Below are positions 7,743 through 15,650 of a DNA stretch of 25,944 nucleotides, piece after piece. The notes under the pieces were generated by a model. It had not been told where the DNA came from. It saw only the letters and a list, made by a program, of their open reading frames with translations, and did no database searches. The stretch covers positions 1-25,944 of the forward strand of contig CACXEZ010000106.1 in assembly GCA_902766815.1 (NCBI GenBank), read 5' to 3'. Source of the stretch: an uncultured Erysipelotrichaceae bacterium (GTDB taxonomy: Bacteria > Bacillota_I > Bacilli_A > RF39 > UBA660). The first letter of the stretch is position 1. Each line of letters starts with the position of its first letter. The translations under genes and the position numbers were made by a program.

Positions 7743-7778
7743 AAATATTTCACATATTCTTAATTAGAGGTGGAATTT

Positions 7779-8093
7779 ATGAAAGAATTACCAAAAATGT
7801 ATCATAGTAAAATTAATAAATCTTTAGATAATGTTCAAAAGGTTTATAGTACGATAGAGAAACATGAGAATATGGAGGATAATATCAATCAAGGAAAGTA
7901 TTCTCATGTTTCTATTGATAAAAAGATTAATAATATTTTTAATGATAATGGATTTGTATATAAGGCTGATGTTACTATTGTAACAGATACAAATACTATT
8001 AGAAAAAGGATTGTTGCAAGAAATGTGAATAATTTAATTACAATAGATAATGAATATATTCCTATTTCTATTATTCGTGATATTTATAAATAA
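7779..8093 (+). CDS. Small conserved-looking protein of unknown function
   Basis: A 104-residue soluble protein starting at the ATG preceded by AGAGGTGG (an in-frame GTG at 7770 lies inside that site). The first half is helical and charged. The second half (about 60-104) is beta-rich: VYKADVTIVTDTNTIRKRIV, then NNLITIDNEYIPISIIRDI. That reads like a small beta-barrel where a short bound peptide or nucleic acid could sit, but this is only a pattern. No signal peptide or membrane segment. It lies 36 bases after the ClpX-like gene and 20 before murD, so it is likely co-transcribed with one of them. I do not recognise the family. Confidence 0.7.
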   Translation: MKELPKMYHSKINKSLDNVQKVYSTIEKHENMEDNINQGKYSHVSIDKKINNIFNDNGFVYKADVTIVTDTNTIRKRIVARNVNNLITIDNEYIPISIIRDIYK

Positions 8094-8113
8094 TGATAAG
8101 GGAGTAGTATAAT

Positions 8114-9499
8114 ATGAAGCAAAAGTTAGTAGAATTTAATGAGTTTTTAGAAAATAAAAAAATTGCTGTGATAGGGGCTGGAGTTAGTAATGTACCATTA
8201 ATTCAAATTCTTTATGAAAGTGAATTAGATGTTACTGTTTTTGATAAAAAGGAACTTAACGATATGCCAGAGGTTGCTAGGTTTTTGATTGAAAATAATC
8301 ATATTAAAACATCTTTGGGAGAACATTATTTGGATGCTTTACAAGGTTTTGATGTTATATTTAGAAGTCCTAGTTTTTTACCTACCAATCCTTATTTACA
8401 AAAGGAAATGGAAAGAGGGGCTTTGATTACTACGGAGGTAGAACAAGTAATTAAACTTGCTCCTTGTAAGGTTATTGGAGTTACTGGTAGTAAGGGAAAA
8501 ACTACTACAACTACTATTATTCATGCTATTTTACAAGGTTTAGGGTATTCGACTTATTTAGGTGGCAATATTGGGACACCACTTTACTCTAAATTAAATG
8601 AGATGAAAGAGGATGATTTGGTTGTTTTGGAGTTATCTAGTTTTCAACTTATGGATATGAAGGTGTCACCTCATATTGCGGTGGTTACTAATATTAGTCC
8701 AGATCATTTGGATATTCATGGTAGTTATGAGGAGTATATAGAGGCTAAAAAGTATATTTTCTTAAATCAGGGAGAAGATGATGTATTGGTCATAAATTAT
8801 GATGATGAAATTGTAAAAGAGTTCTATAAAGAGGCCAAGGGAGAAGTTAGATATTTTGGTATGGGAGATATTAGGGATAGTTATGTTTTAAAGAAAGATA
8901 ATAATATTTACTTTAATAATGAATTAATTATTGATACTAAAAATCTTTTATTAAAGGGGAGTCATAATTATTTGAATATTTGTACGGCTTTAAATACAAT
9001 TCGTGATTATATTCATGTAGATAATTTAAAACTTCAGGAAATTGTAGAAAGTATTCATCCTGTACACCATAGATTAGAGTTTGTAAGAGAGTTAAATGGA
9101 GTTAGGTGGTATAATGACTCTGCTAGTACTACTCCTGATAAGGCTCTAGCTGGAATTGGTGCTTTTGATGAAAAAATCGTATTAATTGCTGGTGGGTATG
9201 ATAAGAATATTTCTTATGAACCTTTAGCTAGAGCAATTGTTAAAAAAGTTAGTAAATTGATTTTGTTTGGAAGTACTAAGGATAAAATTTATCATGAGGT
9301 AATGAAATTACCTAAAGGATTATCTAGCCGTGTACAAATTTATGTGATGGATACTTTAGAAGAGGTAGTGGAAGTTGCTAATAAAGTGAGTGAAAGTGGA
9401 GAAGTTGTATTATTTTCTCCAGCTAGTGCTAGCTTTGATATGTTTCAGAATGCTTATCAAAGAGGGGATTTATTTAAAGAATTAGTTAATAAATTATAA
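8114..9499 (+). CDS. murD: UDP-N-acetylmuramoyl-L-alanine--D-glutamate ligase
   Basis: MurD adds D-glutamate to UDP-MurNAc-L-Ala in the cytoplasm during peptidoglycan precursor synthesis. This 461-residue protein has the N-terminal Rossmann domain (IAVIGAGVSNVPLI), the ATP loop GVTGSKGKTTTT (about 123-134), ELSSFQL with NISPDHLDIHGS (about 179-200), and the C-terminal ligase domain (VHHRLEFVRELNGVRWYNDSAST and FSPASASFDMF). The ATP loop has Ser-Lys where TN is common in Mur ligases; this looks like a tolerated variant. Length is normal. The start has AAGGGAG about 10 bases upstream. It is followed by an intergenic region holding the greA promoter. Confidence 0.95.
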   Translation: MKQKLVEFNEFLENKKIAVIGAGVSNVPLIQILYESELDVTVFDKKELNDMPEVARFLIENNHIKTSLGEHYLDALQGFDVIFRSPSFLPTNPYLQKEMERGALITTEVEQVIKLAPCKVIGVTGSKGKTTTTTIIHAILQGLGYSTYLGGNIGTPLYSKLNEMKEDDLVVLELSSFQLMDMKVSPHIAVVTNISPDHLDIHGSYEEYIEAKKYIFLNQGEDDVLVINYDDEIVKEFYKEAKGEVRYFGMGDIRDSYVLKKDNNIYFNNELIIDTKNLLLKGSHNYLNICTALNTIRDYIHVDNLKLQEIVESIHPVHHRLEFVRELNGVRWYNDSASTTPDKALAGIGAFDEKIVLIAGGYDKNISYEPLARAIVKKVSKLILFGSTKDKIYHEVMKLPKGLSSRVQIYVMDTLEEVVEVANKVSESGEVVLFSPASASFDMFQNAYQRGDLFKELVNKL

Positions 9500-9533
9500 G
9501 TTAATTTTAATAAAAAATATAGAAAATAATGAT

Positions 9534-9620
9534 ACTATTTCAGCCATTTTACATCTAGATAAAAATCAGCTCTTTTTTTCTTGACAAAAGAGAACAAATA
9601 GAGTAAAATGTTGAAATAGT
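9534..9620 (+). repeat. Inverted repeat flanking the greA promoter
   Basis: ACTATTTCA at 9534-9542 is exactly complementary to TGAAATAGT at 9612-9620, with the promoter between them. This could be a looped operator or a structure in read-through mRNA, or chance in AT-rich DNA. Confidence 0.3.
9581..9609 (+). promoter_or_regulatory. Sigma-A promoter of greA-tig
   Basis: TTGACA at 9581-9586, 17-base spacer, TAAAAT at 9604-9609. The start is expected near 9616, 25 bases before greA. Confidence 0.8.
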
Positions 9621-9640
9621 CAAAGGAGGAAAAGCATAAA

Positions 9641-10117
9641 ATGTCAAATAATGATAAGGTATATTTAACCGATCAAGGTTTTTTAGAATTAGAAACTGAG
9701 TTAAATGAGTTAAAAAATATAAAAAGACCTGCTGTTATTAAGGCTTTAAAGGAAGCTAGGGCATTGGGAGATTTATCTGAAAATGCTGATTATGATGCTG
9801 CTAGATCAGAACAAGCTCAAGTAGAAGGTCGTATTCAAGAATTAGAAAAAATTATAGAGAATGCTCATATTATAGAGAAAGGATCAACAGATTCTGTTAG
9901 TCTTGGTACAACAGTTAAAATTAAATATGTAGATGATGACGATGATGAGTTAGAGGAATATTTAATTGTAGGATCTAAGGAAGCTGATCCATCTAATAAT
10001 AAAATTTCAAACGAATCTCCACTTGCTAAAGCAATTATGAATGCTAAAGCAGGAGAAGTACGTTCTGTTGAAAGTCCAAATGGTACTTATGATGTTGAAA
10101 TAGTAGAAATACTTTAG
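9641..10117 (+). CDS. greA: Transcription elongation factor GreA
   Basis: GreA enters the secondary channel of RNA polymerase and stimulates cleavage of backtracked transcripts. This 158-residue protein is full length. The N-terminal coiled coil has the signature LTDQGFLELETELNELK and the tip LGDLSENADYDAARSEQ, whose acidic residues (D and E of GDLSEN) position the catalytic metal. The C-terminal FKBP-like domain ends SPLAKAIMNAKAGE..VEIVEI. An acidic run (DDDDDELEE) lies between the two parts. AAAGGAGGAAAAG precedes the ATG. It shares its promoter with tig, 9 bases downstream. Confidence 0.95.
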   Translation: MSNNDKVYLTDQGFLELETELNELKNIKRPAVIKALKEARALGDLSENADYDAARSEQAQVEGRIQELEKIIENAHIIEKGSTDSVSLGTTVKIKYVDDDDDELEEYLIVGSKEADPSNNKISNESPLAKAIMNAKAGEVRSVESPNGTYDVEIVEIL

Positions 10118-10126
10118 GAGGAAATA

Positions 10127-11371
10127 ATGAAGAATGTTGTAAATTACAAGGTACAAAAAGAAGAATGGGAAAAAGCAAAGACACAAGCATTTAAGAAAAT
10201 TGGTTCTAAATGTAAGGTAGATGGGTTTAGACCTGGTAAGGCTCCAAGAAATTTGGTAGAAAAAAATTATCCTGGTAAAATTATGATGGAGGCTGCTGAT
10301 ACATTGATTGATCAAGAGTATCGTCGTCTTCTAATAGAAGAGAAATTGATGCCAATTCTTGAACCAAAAATTGATGTTGTAAAATTATCTGAGGATGAGT
10401 TAGAAGTAAATTATATCTTTATTTTAGAGCCTACTGTAAAGTTGGGAAAATATAAGAATTTAGGTGTTAAAAAGGATAACTCTCATGCAACAGATGAAGA
10501 AATTCAAACTAAAATTGATGAATTACTTCAAGATTACGCAGAATTAGTAGTAAAAGATGATAAGGCAAAGGTTGAAAAGGGAGATACTGCTATTATTGAT
10601 TTTGAAGGATTTAAAGATGGCGTTGCTTTTGATGGTGGAAAGGGAGAAAATTATTCTTTAGAAATTGGAAGTAATAGTTTTATTCCTGGATTTGAAGATG
10701 GTATTATTGGAATGAAAAAGGGAGAAGAAAAAGATTTAAATTTAACTTTTCCTAGTGATTACGGGGTAGATGATTTAGCTGGTAAGGAAGTTATTTTTAA
10801 GGTTAAAGTAAATGAAATTAAGAGTAAAGTTATTCCTGAATTGAATGAAGACTTCTTTGAGGATTTGGGAATGGAAAATATTAAGAATGAAGAAGATTTA
10901 AGAAAAGAAATGACCAAAGAAATAGAAGAACAGAAAGAAAAGCAAGCTGAACGTAAATATAATGATGAGTTATTAGATAAGGCTGTTGAAACAATGGAGA
11001 TTGATTTAGAAGATGAATTAATCGATGCTGAAACTGAGGCGATTTATACTGATTTTATGAATGGTATGGCTGCTCGTGGTATTAGTGAAGAAATTTATTT
11101 ACAATATGCTAATACTACTAAAGAAGATATTATGAGTCATATGAGAGAAGAGGCTACAAAACGTCTTAAAAATACTTATCTATTAGATGCTATTATTAAG
11201 GAAGAGCATATTGAGGCAACAGAAAAAGAAGCTAATGATGAGATTTCTAAGATGGCTCAACAATATAATATGACTGAGGAAGATGTCAAGAATGAAATTG
11301 GCGGTATGAATGCAATGATGCATGAGATTAAGGTTAGAAAAGCTCTTGATATTATGAAATCTTCAAAATAA
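10127..11371 (+). CDS. tig: Trigger factor, ribosome-associated chaperone and prolyl isomerase
   Basis: A 414-residue protein. The ribosome-docking signature VDGFRPGKAP is at about residues 32-41, the FKBP-type PPIase domain at about 140-230 (GDTAIIDFEGFKDGVAFDGG, PGFEDGIIGMKKGE), and the helical substrate-binding C-terminal domain follows. It binds nascent chains at the ribosome exit. The N-terminus is about ten residues shorter than usual, so the first strand of the ribosome-binding domain is trimmed; the strong AGGAGG six bases before this ATG supports the start as given. Second gene of the greA operon, ended by the terminator at 11383. Confidence 0.93.
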   Translation: MKNVVNYKVQKEEWEKAKTQAFKKIGSKCKVDGFRPGKAPRNLVEKNYPGKIMMEAADTLIDQEYRRLLIEEKLMPILEPKIDVVKLSEDELEVNYIFILEPTVKLGKYKNLGVKKDNSHATDEEIQTKIDELLQDYAELVVKDDKAKVEKGDTAIIDFEGFKDGVAFDGGKGENYSLEIGSNSFIPGFEDGIIGMKKGEEKDLNLTFPSDYGVDDLAGKEVIFKVKVNEIKSKVIPELNEDFFEDLGMENIKNEEDLRKEMTKEIEEQKEKQAERKYNDELLDKAVETMEIDLEDELIDAETEAIYTDFMNGMAARGISEEIYLQYANTTKEDIMSHMREEATKRLKNTYLLDAIIKEEHIEATEKEANDEISKMAQQYNMTEEDVKNEIGGMNAMMHEIKVRKALDIMKSSK

Positions 11372-11382
11372 TTGTAAATTTT

Positions 11383-11417
11383 AACTAGGTACCAAAAAGT
11401 ATCTAGTTTTTCTTTTT
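11383..11417 (+). terminator. Intrinsic terminator after tig
   Basis: AACTAGGTAC (11383-11392) pairs with GTATCTAGTT (11399-11408) around a CAAAAA loop, with one G-U pair, followed by TTTTTCTTTTT. Confidence 0.9.
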
Positions 11418-11427
11418 GAAAAAGGTC

Positions 11428-11456
11428 TTGACATTCCTTTTAAATCGTAGTATATT
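11428..11456 (+). promoter_or_regulatory. Sigma-A promoter of the Cys-rich peptide / RSH leader
   Basis: TTGACA at 11428-11433, 17-base spacer, TATATT at 11451-11456. The start is predicted near 11463, 24 bases before the peptide ORF and about 168 before the RSH gene. Confidence 0.8.
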
Positions 11457-11486
11457 GGATGAAATATTTTTTTGGGAGTGGTAAGA

Positions 11487-11591
11487 ATGGAGAACGGTGT
11501 TTTTAATATTTTTAGTGCAATTATTGATTTATGTTGTTCCATTTTGTGCTGTCTTAAAAATAAAATGTTTTTGGGTGCTCTAAGAGTTTAA
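11487..11591 (+). CDS. 34-residue Cys-rich hydrophobic peptide (possible leader peptide)
   Basis: A short ORF with its own promoter and a fair ribosome binding site (GGGAG, 9 bases upstream). The peptide has a hydrophobic core with two Cys pairs (IDLCCSILCC, about residues 13-22), followed by KNK and a short tail. Its last codons lie in the 5' arm of an intrinsic terminator, the arrangement of a transcription-attenuation leader. Stalling at the four clustered Cys codons could then influence terminator formation and RSH expression. Alternatives are a small membrane peptide, such as a type I toxin-like protein, with its own terminator, or a non-translated small RNA. No family is recognised. Confidence 0.5.
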   Translation: MENGVFNIFSAIIDLCCSILCCLKNKMFLGALRV

Positions 11592-11615
11592 TTAAGCTTA
11601 GAGTGCTTTTTATTT
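11575..11615 (+). terminator. Intrinsic terminator / attenuator between the peptide ORF and the RSH gene
   Basis: GTGCTCTAAG (11575-11584) pairs with CTTAGAGTGC (11597-11606), ten pairs including two G-U, followed by TTTTTATTT. It overlaps the peptide stop codon and ends 16 bases before the RSH start. Confidence 0.8.
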
Positions 11616-11630
11616 GTAAGGAGGGAAGTT

Positions 11631-13088
11631 ATGGAATATTTAACAGTTGATGGTTTGGTAGATATGGTGAAAAAATATGATCAGGATGCGGAAAGTATGA
11701 TTAAGGAAGCTTATCTTTATGCGGAATATTTACATAGAAATCAATTTAGACAAAGTGGGGAGCCTTATATTGTTCATCCTTTAAATGTGGCATTTATTTT
11801 AGCGGAGATGCATGCTGATCGGGATACTATTTGTGCAGCGCTTCTACATGATACATTGGAAGATACTGATACTACTTATGAGGAGATTAAAAATAATTTT
11901 AATGAAGAAGTGGCTAAATTGGTGGATGGAGTTACTAAGATTAGCAAAATGTATTTTTCTACGAAAGAGGAGCAGAATTATGCTAATATGAGAAAGATTA
12001 TTACTGGTGTTACTCAGGATGTTCGTATTATTATTATAAAACTTGCTGATAGGCTTCATAATATGAGAACTATTCAGTATAAATCTTCTTTCAAGCAAAA
12101 AGAGAATTCTATTGAAACATTAAAAATATTTGTTCCTCTTGCTTATTATATAGGTGCTTATAGAATTAAAAATGAGCTGGAAGATATTTCTTTTCGTTGT
12201 TTGGATTTTGATAAATATCAGGAAATAGAAGAATATATTCAGAAGATAGAGAAAGAAAATAGGTTATGTATTCAAGAAATGTTATATAAAATTCGTTATA
12301 TCTTGAGTGATAGGAATATATCTAATGAAATTAAAGTGAGAATGAAAAATGTTTATGGGGTTTATAAAAAGTTAAAGTCGGGGGAAAAATTAAGAACTAT
12401 TCATGATTTAATTTCATTTAAAATTATTGTTGAAGAGATTGATCAATGTTATTTAATGTTAAGATCCATTCATGAACAATATAAGCCTGTTAATGAGCTT
12501 TTTAAAGATTATATTTGTAATGCAAAGCCTAATTTTTATCAATCTTTGCATACTACTGTTTTTGCTCCTAATGGGAGACTTGTTCAGATGCAAATTAGGA
12601 CAGAAGATATGGATAAGGTTGCTTCTTTTGGACTTGCTCGTTATTGGTATTTAAATGGAGTAGATGCTAGAATGATGATGCAAGAAGATTTGAAATATAA
12701 ATATCAGTTTTATTCTTCATTGAGAGAAATTGATCAAGTTTTTGATAATAATGAGGATTTTATTAAGCAGGCTCAAAAAGAATTATTTTCAGATAAGGTA
12801 TATGTGTTTACTGCTAAGGGTGATATTATTGAATTACCGGTCGGAGCTACTGTGATTGACTTTGCCTATCATGTTGATAGTCAGCTTGGAAATACAATGG
12901 TTGATGCTTTTGTCAATGATGAAAATGTAGCGGTTAATTATGTATTAAAAAGTGGAGATAGAGTTAAAATTATTACGAATCCTAATTGTTATCAGTCAAG
13001 ACAGAATTGGGAAGATTTGGTTATTACTACTTTGGCTAAAAAACGAATTAAAGAATTTAATCGTTCTAGAAATATTTTAATAAATTAG
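11631..13088 (+). CDS. Short RelA/SpoT-homologue (RSH), HD-synthetase-TGS; synthetase site probably impaired
   Basis: This 485-residue protein belongs to the (p)ppGpp synthetase/hydrolase family. The N-terminal HD hydrolase domain is intact: RQSGEPYIVHP (H49), HDTLED (73-78), LADRLHNMRT (138-147). The synthetase domain (about 235-345) keeps R237, K239 and D259 (TIHDL). However, the catalytic glutamate of the usual E-(I/V)-QIRT motif is Gln (Q319 in VQMQIRT), and the basic residue after the Asp loop is Lys (SFKIIV). A TGS domain follows (about 386-450). The helical, zinc-finger and ACT regions that bring bifunctional Rel proteins to 730-780 residues are absent. I infer a mainly hydrolytic, SpoT-like enzyme. 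AAGGAGGG precedes the ATG. It may be controlled by the peptide/terminator leader upstream. Confidence 0.88.
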   Translation: MEYLTVDGLVDMVKKYDQDAESMIKEAYLYAEYLHRNQFRQSGEPYIVHPLNVAFILAEMHADRDTICAALLHDTLEDTDTTYEEIKNNFNEEVAKLVDGVTKISKMYFSTKEEQNYANMRKIITGVTQDVRIIIIKLADRLHNMRTIQYKSSFKQKENSIETLKIFVPLAYYIGAYRIKNELEDISFRCLDFDKYQEIEEYIQKIEKENRLCIQEMLYKIRYILSDRNISNEIKVRMKNVYGVYKKLKSGEKLRTIHDLISFKIIVEEIDQCYLMLRSIHEQYKPVNELFKDYICNAKPNFYQSLHTTVFAPNGRLVQMQIRTEDMDKVASFGLARYWYLNGVDARMMMQEDLKYKYQFYSSLREIDQVFDNNEDFIKQAQKELFSDKVYVFTAKGDIIELPVGATVIDFAYHVDSQLGNTMVDAFVNDENVAVNYVLKSGDRVKIITNPNCYQSRQNWEDLVITTLAKKRIKEFNRSRNILIN

Positions 13089-13097
13089 TTATTTTAG

Positions 13098-13126
13098 TTT
13101 TCAAAAATCTTCTTTTATGATAAAAT
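13098..13126 (+). promoter_or_regulatory. Promoter of the nucleotidase gene
   Basis: TTTTCA at 13098-13103, 17-base spacer, and TAAAAT at 13121-13126 with an extended TG (TGATAAAAT). Start near 13133, before the AGAAGGAG site. Confidence 0.6.
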
Positions 13127-13152
13127 TAGAAAAGAATAGAAGGAGAATTTTT

Positions 13153-13749
13153 ATGAGAATTGGTGTAGATATAGATGGGGTTTTAAATGATATTGGGGCG
13201 TGGCATTATTCTTGTGGATTTAAGTTTTGTATTGAAAATAAAATAGATAGAGGATTTAATCCTTATCAATATATGATGGAGGAGCAATTTGGACTTACAG
13301 ATGAAGAAAATTATAAATTTTGGAAAGAATATATATTTGATTTGATGGTTTCTATACCTGTTCGTCCTTATGTGGCTACTGTTTTAACTTATTTACAGGA
13401 AATGGGATACGAGATTGTTATTTTAACAGCTAGAGATAATCGCTATTTAGCTAATCAATATGAAGATACTATGAATTTTTATGTAGAGGAATGGCTCACT
13501 AAGAATGGAATTCCTTATAATGAAATTATTGCTGGTAGTGGGAAGAAGGCTGAAAAAGTAGTAAAGAATCATATTGATATTATGATAGAGGATAAGGCTA
13601 GTAATGTGGAAGAAATTAGTAAAATTATTCCTGTGTTGTGTTTTGATGCTCCTTATAATTTAGATGTTGTGAAAGATAATGTTACTAGAGTATATAGTTG
13701 GTATCAAATTTATAAATATTTTATTGATTTAGCTAAAAATGTTGAATAG
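13153..13749 (+). CDS. HAD-superfamily 5'-nucleotidase-like protein (NT5C / YqfW type)
   Basis: A 198-residue HAD phosphatase. Motif I DIDGVLND at residues 6-13 supplies the nucleophile and acid aspartates, ILTARDN (about 96-102) is motif II, the lysine region GSGKKAEKV is motif III, and the acidic IDIMIEDKASN is motif IV. The closest recalled group is the 5'(3')-deoxyribonucleotidase/YqfW family, cytoplasmic enzymes that dephosphorylate nucleotides; the substrate is not known. The ATG at 13153 is chosen because AGAAGGAG sits 8 bases upstream, while the in-frame ATG at 13117 lies inside the promoter. Confidence 0.8.
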   Translation: MRIGVDIDGVLNDIGAWHYSCGFKFCIENKIDRGFNPYQYMMEEQFGLTDEENYKFWKEYIFDLMVSIPVRPYVATVLTYLQEMGYEIVILTARDNRYLANQYEDTMNFYVEEWLTKNGIPYNEIIAGSGKKAEKVVKNHIDIMIEDKASNVEEISKIIPVLCFDAPYNLDVVKDNVTRVYSWYQIYKYFIDLAKNVE

Positions 13750-13770
13750 ATTTGTAAAAAATGATATACT
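13742..13770 (+). promoter_or_regulatory. Promoter of ruvX-yrzB-mltG
   Basis: TTGAAT at 13742-13747, 17-base spacer, TATACT at 13765-13770 preceded by TGA (extended -10). It overlaps the stop codon of the preceding gene. Confidence 0.7.
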
Positions 13771-13788
13771 TGGGATAGGGGTATTGAT

Positions 13789-14205
13789 ATGAGATATTTA
13801 GGATTAGATTTAGGGAGTAAAACGTTGGGAATTTCTATTAGTGATACTACTTTGACAATTGCTAATGTATTAAAAACATTATATTTTGAAAGTGATGATT
13901 ATGATAGTTTAATTCTTCCTTTGAAAGAGATTATAGAAGAATATGATGTCCAAAAGTTGGTGCTGGGGTATCCTTTGAATATGGATGGTAGTGTGGGAGA
14001 GAGAGCAGTTATTACTTTGAAATTTAAGAAAAAATTAGAAGAGGCCTTTCCGTTAGAGGTTGTTTTACAGGATGAAAGACTTACTTCTGTCATATCTAAT
14101 CAAGTATTAATTAGTGCTGATTTATCTCGTAAAAAGAGAAAGAAGAAAGTTGATGGTATTGCGGCAAATTTAATTTTACAAAGTTATTTAGATAAAGAAA
14201 GGTGA
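13789..14205 (+). CDS. ruvX: Holliday junction resolvase / pre-16S rRNA nuclease YqgF (RuvX)
   Basis: A 138-residue RNase H-fold protein of the YqgF family, implicated in 16S rRNA 5'-end maturation and proposed as a Holliday junction resolvase. The first active-site strand is YLGLDLGSKTLGISISD with Asp at residue 7. The second conserved block is VLGYPLNMDGSVGERA, then DERLTS, and the last acidic site DGIAANLILQSYL. Length is normal. It ends in TGA four bases before the DUF1292 gene, within that gene's AGGTGAT ribosome binding site. The ruvX - DUF1292 - mltG order is widespread in Bacillota. Confidence 0.93.
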   Translation: MRYLGLDLGSKTLGISISDTTLTIANVLKTLYFESDDYDSLILPLKEIIEEYDVQKLVLGYPLNMDGSVGERAVITLKFKKKLEEAFPLEVVLQDERLTSVISNQVLISADLSRKKRKKKVDGIAANLILQSYLDKER

Positions 14206-14209
14206 TAAT

Positions 14210-14488
14210 ATGGAAGAGAAGAATACATTTACTGTTATGGATGATAGTGGAAAAGAAGTAACTTGTGAGGTTTTGTTTACTTTTGACTCAGAAGAAACAA
14301 AGAAAAGTTATATTGTTTATACTGATAATACGACAGATGATGATGGAAATGTTCGTGTTTATGCATCGGTGTATAATCCGGATGCTGAAGCAGATGAATT
14401 AATGCCTATAGAATCAGAAAGAGAATGGAAAATTGTAGAGACGATTTTAGAATCTATTCAAGAAGAAAATAATAGTAACGAATCATAG
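14210..14488 (+). CDS. yrzB: DUF1292 protein (YrzB)
   Basis: A 92-residue acidic cytoplasmic protein with the DUF1292 pattern: an N-terminal strand FTVMDDSGKEVTCEVLFTFD, then YIVYTDNTTDDDGNVRVYASVYNPD and a terminal helix EREWKIVETILESIQ. Function unknown. It is almost always found between yqgF and other conserved genes in Bacillota, which this neighbourhood repeats. Confidence 0.92.
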   Translation: MEEKNTFTVMDDSGKEVTCEVLFTFDSEETKKSYIVYTDNTTDDDGNVRVYASVYNPDAEADELMPIESEREWKIVETILESIQEENNSNES

Positions 14489-14505
14489 ATTGAGTTGGTT
14501 GTTTT

Positions 14506-15576
14506 ATGAAAGTTTTACATAATATTTATGCGGCTATTCTTGTTCTTGTTGTAAGTGTGGGATTGTTTTTCTTTTCTTTGTTTCAATATCAATTATCTTC
14601 TGTTAGTCACGAATCTTCAGAAAAAGAGGTTATTATTGAACAGGGAAGTGTAGATGCGGTAGCTAGAACACTTTATCAAGAAGGACTGATTCGCGATGTT
14701 TTGGCTTTTAAACTTTATAGTAAATTATCTGGCAAGACTAGTTTAAAAGCAGCTACTTATTATCTTAGTCCTAGTATGGGTAGTAAAAATATTATTGATA
14801 TATTATATCGAGGAAATGGTAAGAATAGTAAACAAGTTAGTATTACTTTTAAGGAAGGATATAATATTAATAAGTTTATTCAAATTGTAACATCTAATAC
14901 TAATATTTTAGAAGAGGATATTATTGCTGTTTTGGAGGATAAGGAATATTTAAATGAGTTGATTCATGATTATTGGTTTTTGACTGATGACATATTGAAT
15001 GAGAAGATTTATTATTCTTTAGAGGGATATTTGTATCCTAATACTTATTTCTTTTCCTCTTGTGATGTTTCTGTTAAAGAAATTATTATTAGTCTATTGG
15101 ATGAAACTAAGAAACAATTATCTCCTTATCAAGATAAAATTAGTACTAATAATCTTCGAATTCATGAAATTTTTACTTTAGCTTCTATTGTTGAATTGGA
15201 GGGGACTTCTTTAGAAGATCGGAAAGGAATTGCTTCGGTATTTATGAATCGTTTGGAGAAAGGAATGACTTTAGGTAGTGATGTTACCACTTATTATGGA
15301 GCTCATGTTAATATAGGCGATAGAGATCTGTATGCCTCTGAGGTGAGGGAATGCAATGATTATAATACTAGATGTGCTACTTTTACAGGTTTACCAGTTT
15401 CTCCTATTGATAATCCAAGTATTGAATCTATAGAGGCTGTATTGGATCAAATTCAAAGTGATTATTATTATTTTGTAGCTGATAAAAATAAAAAGATATA
15501 TTTTAGTAAGAACATTACGGAACATAACAATATTATTAGTCAATTAAAAAAACAAGGATTATGGTATGAATATTAA
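14506..15576 (+). CDS. mltG: Endolytic murein transglycosylase MltG (YceG)
   Basis: A 356-residue membrane-anchored enzyme that cuts nascent glycan strands and sets their length. One transmembrane helix (about 8-28) is followed by an outer LysM-like region. The catalytic YceG domain has SLEGYLYPNTY (about 171-181) and LASIVELEG, with the expected catalytic glutamate at about E230, then VFMNRLEKGMTLGSD and TGLPVSPIDNPS. No strong Shine-Dalgarno is visible (GAGTTGG), so translation may be coupled to yrzB. Followed by a weak terminator. Confidence 0.93.
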   Translation: MKVLHNIYAAILVLVVSVGLFFFSLFQYQLSSVSHESSEKEVIIEQGSVDAVARTLYQEGLIRDVLAFKLYSKLSGKTSLKAATYYLSPSMGSKNIIDILYRGNGKNSKQVSITFKEGYNINKFIQIVTSNTNILEEDIIAVLEDKEYLNELIHDYWFLTDDILNEKIYYSLEGYLYPNTYFFSSCDVSVKEIIISLLDETKKQLSPYQDKISTNNLRIHEIFTLASIVELEGTSLEDRKGIASVFMNRLEKGMTLGSDVTTYYGAHVNIGDRDLYASEVRECNDYNTRCATFTGLPVSPIDNPSIESIEAVLDQIQSDYYYFVADKNKKIYFSKNITEHNNIISQLKKQGLWYEY

Positions 15577-15605
15577 GATTATTTCATATATAATTCTTGT
15601 TTTTT
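15575..15605 (+). terminator. Possible intrinsic terminator after mltG
   Basis: AAGATTAT (15575-15582) pairs with ATAATTCTT (15590-15598), with one bulged T, and is followed by GTTTTTTC. It overlaps the -35 of the next promoter. Confidence 0.45.
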
Positions 15606-15624
15606 CTTTAAAATATGTTAGAAT
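15597..15624 (+). promoter_or_regulatory. Promoter of the 15651 gene
   Basis: TTGTTT at 15597-15602, 16-base spacer, TAGAAT at 15619-15624 with extended TG (TGTTAGAAT). Confidence 0.55.
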
Positions 15625-15650
15625 ATATACCTCGTGAAAGGGAGTATATT

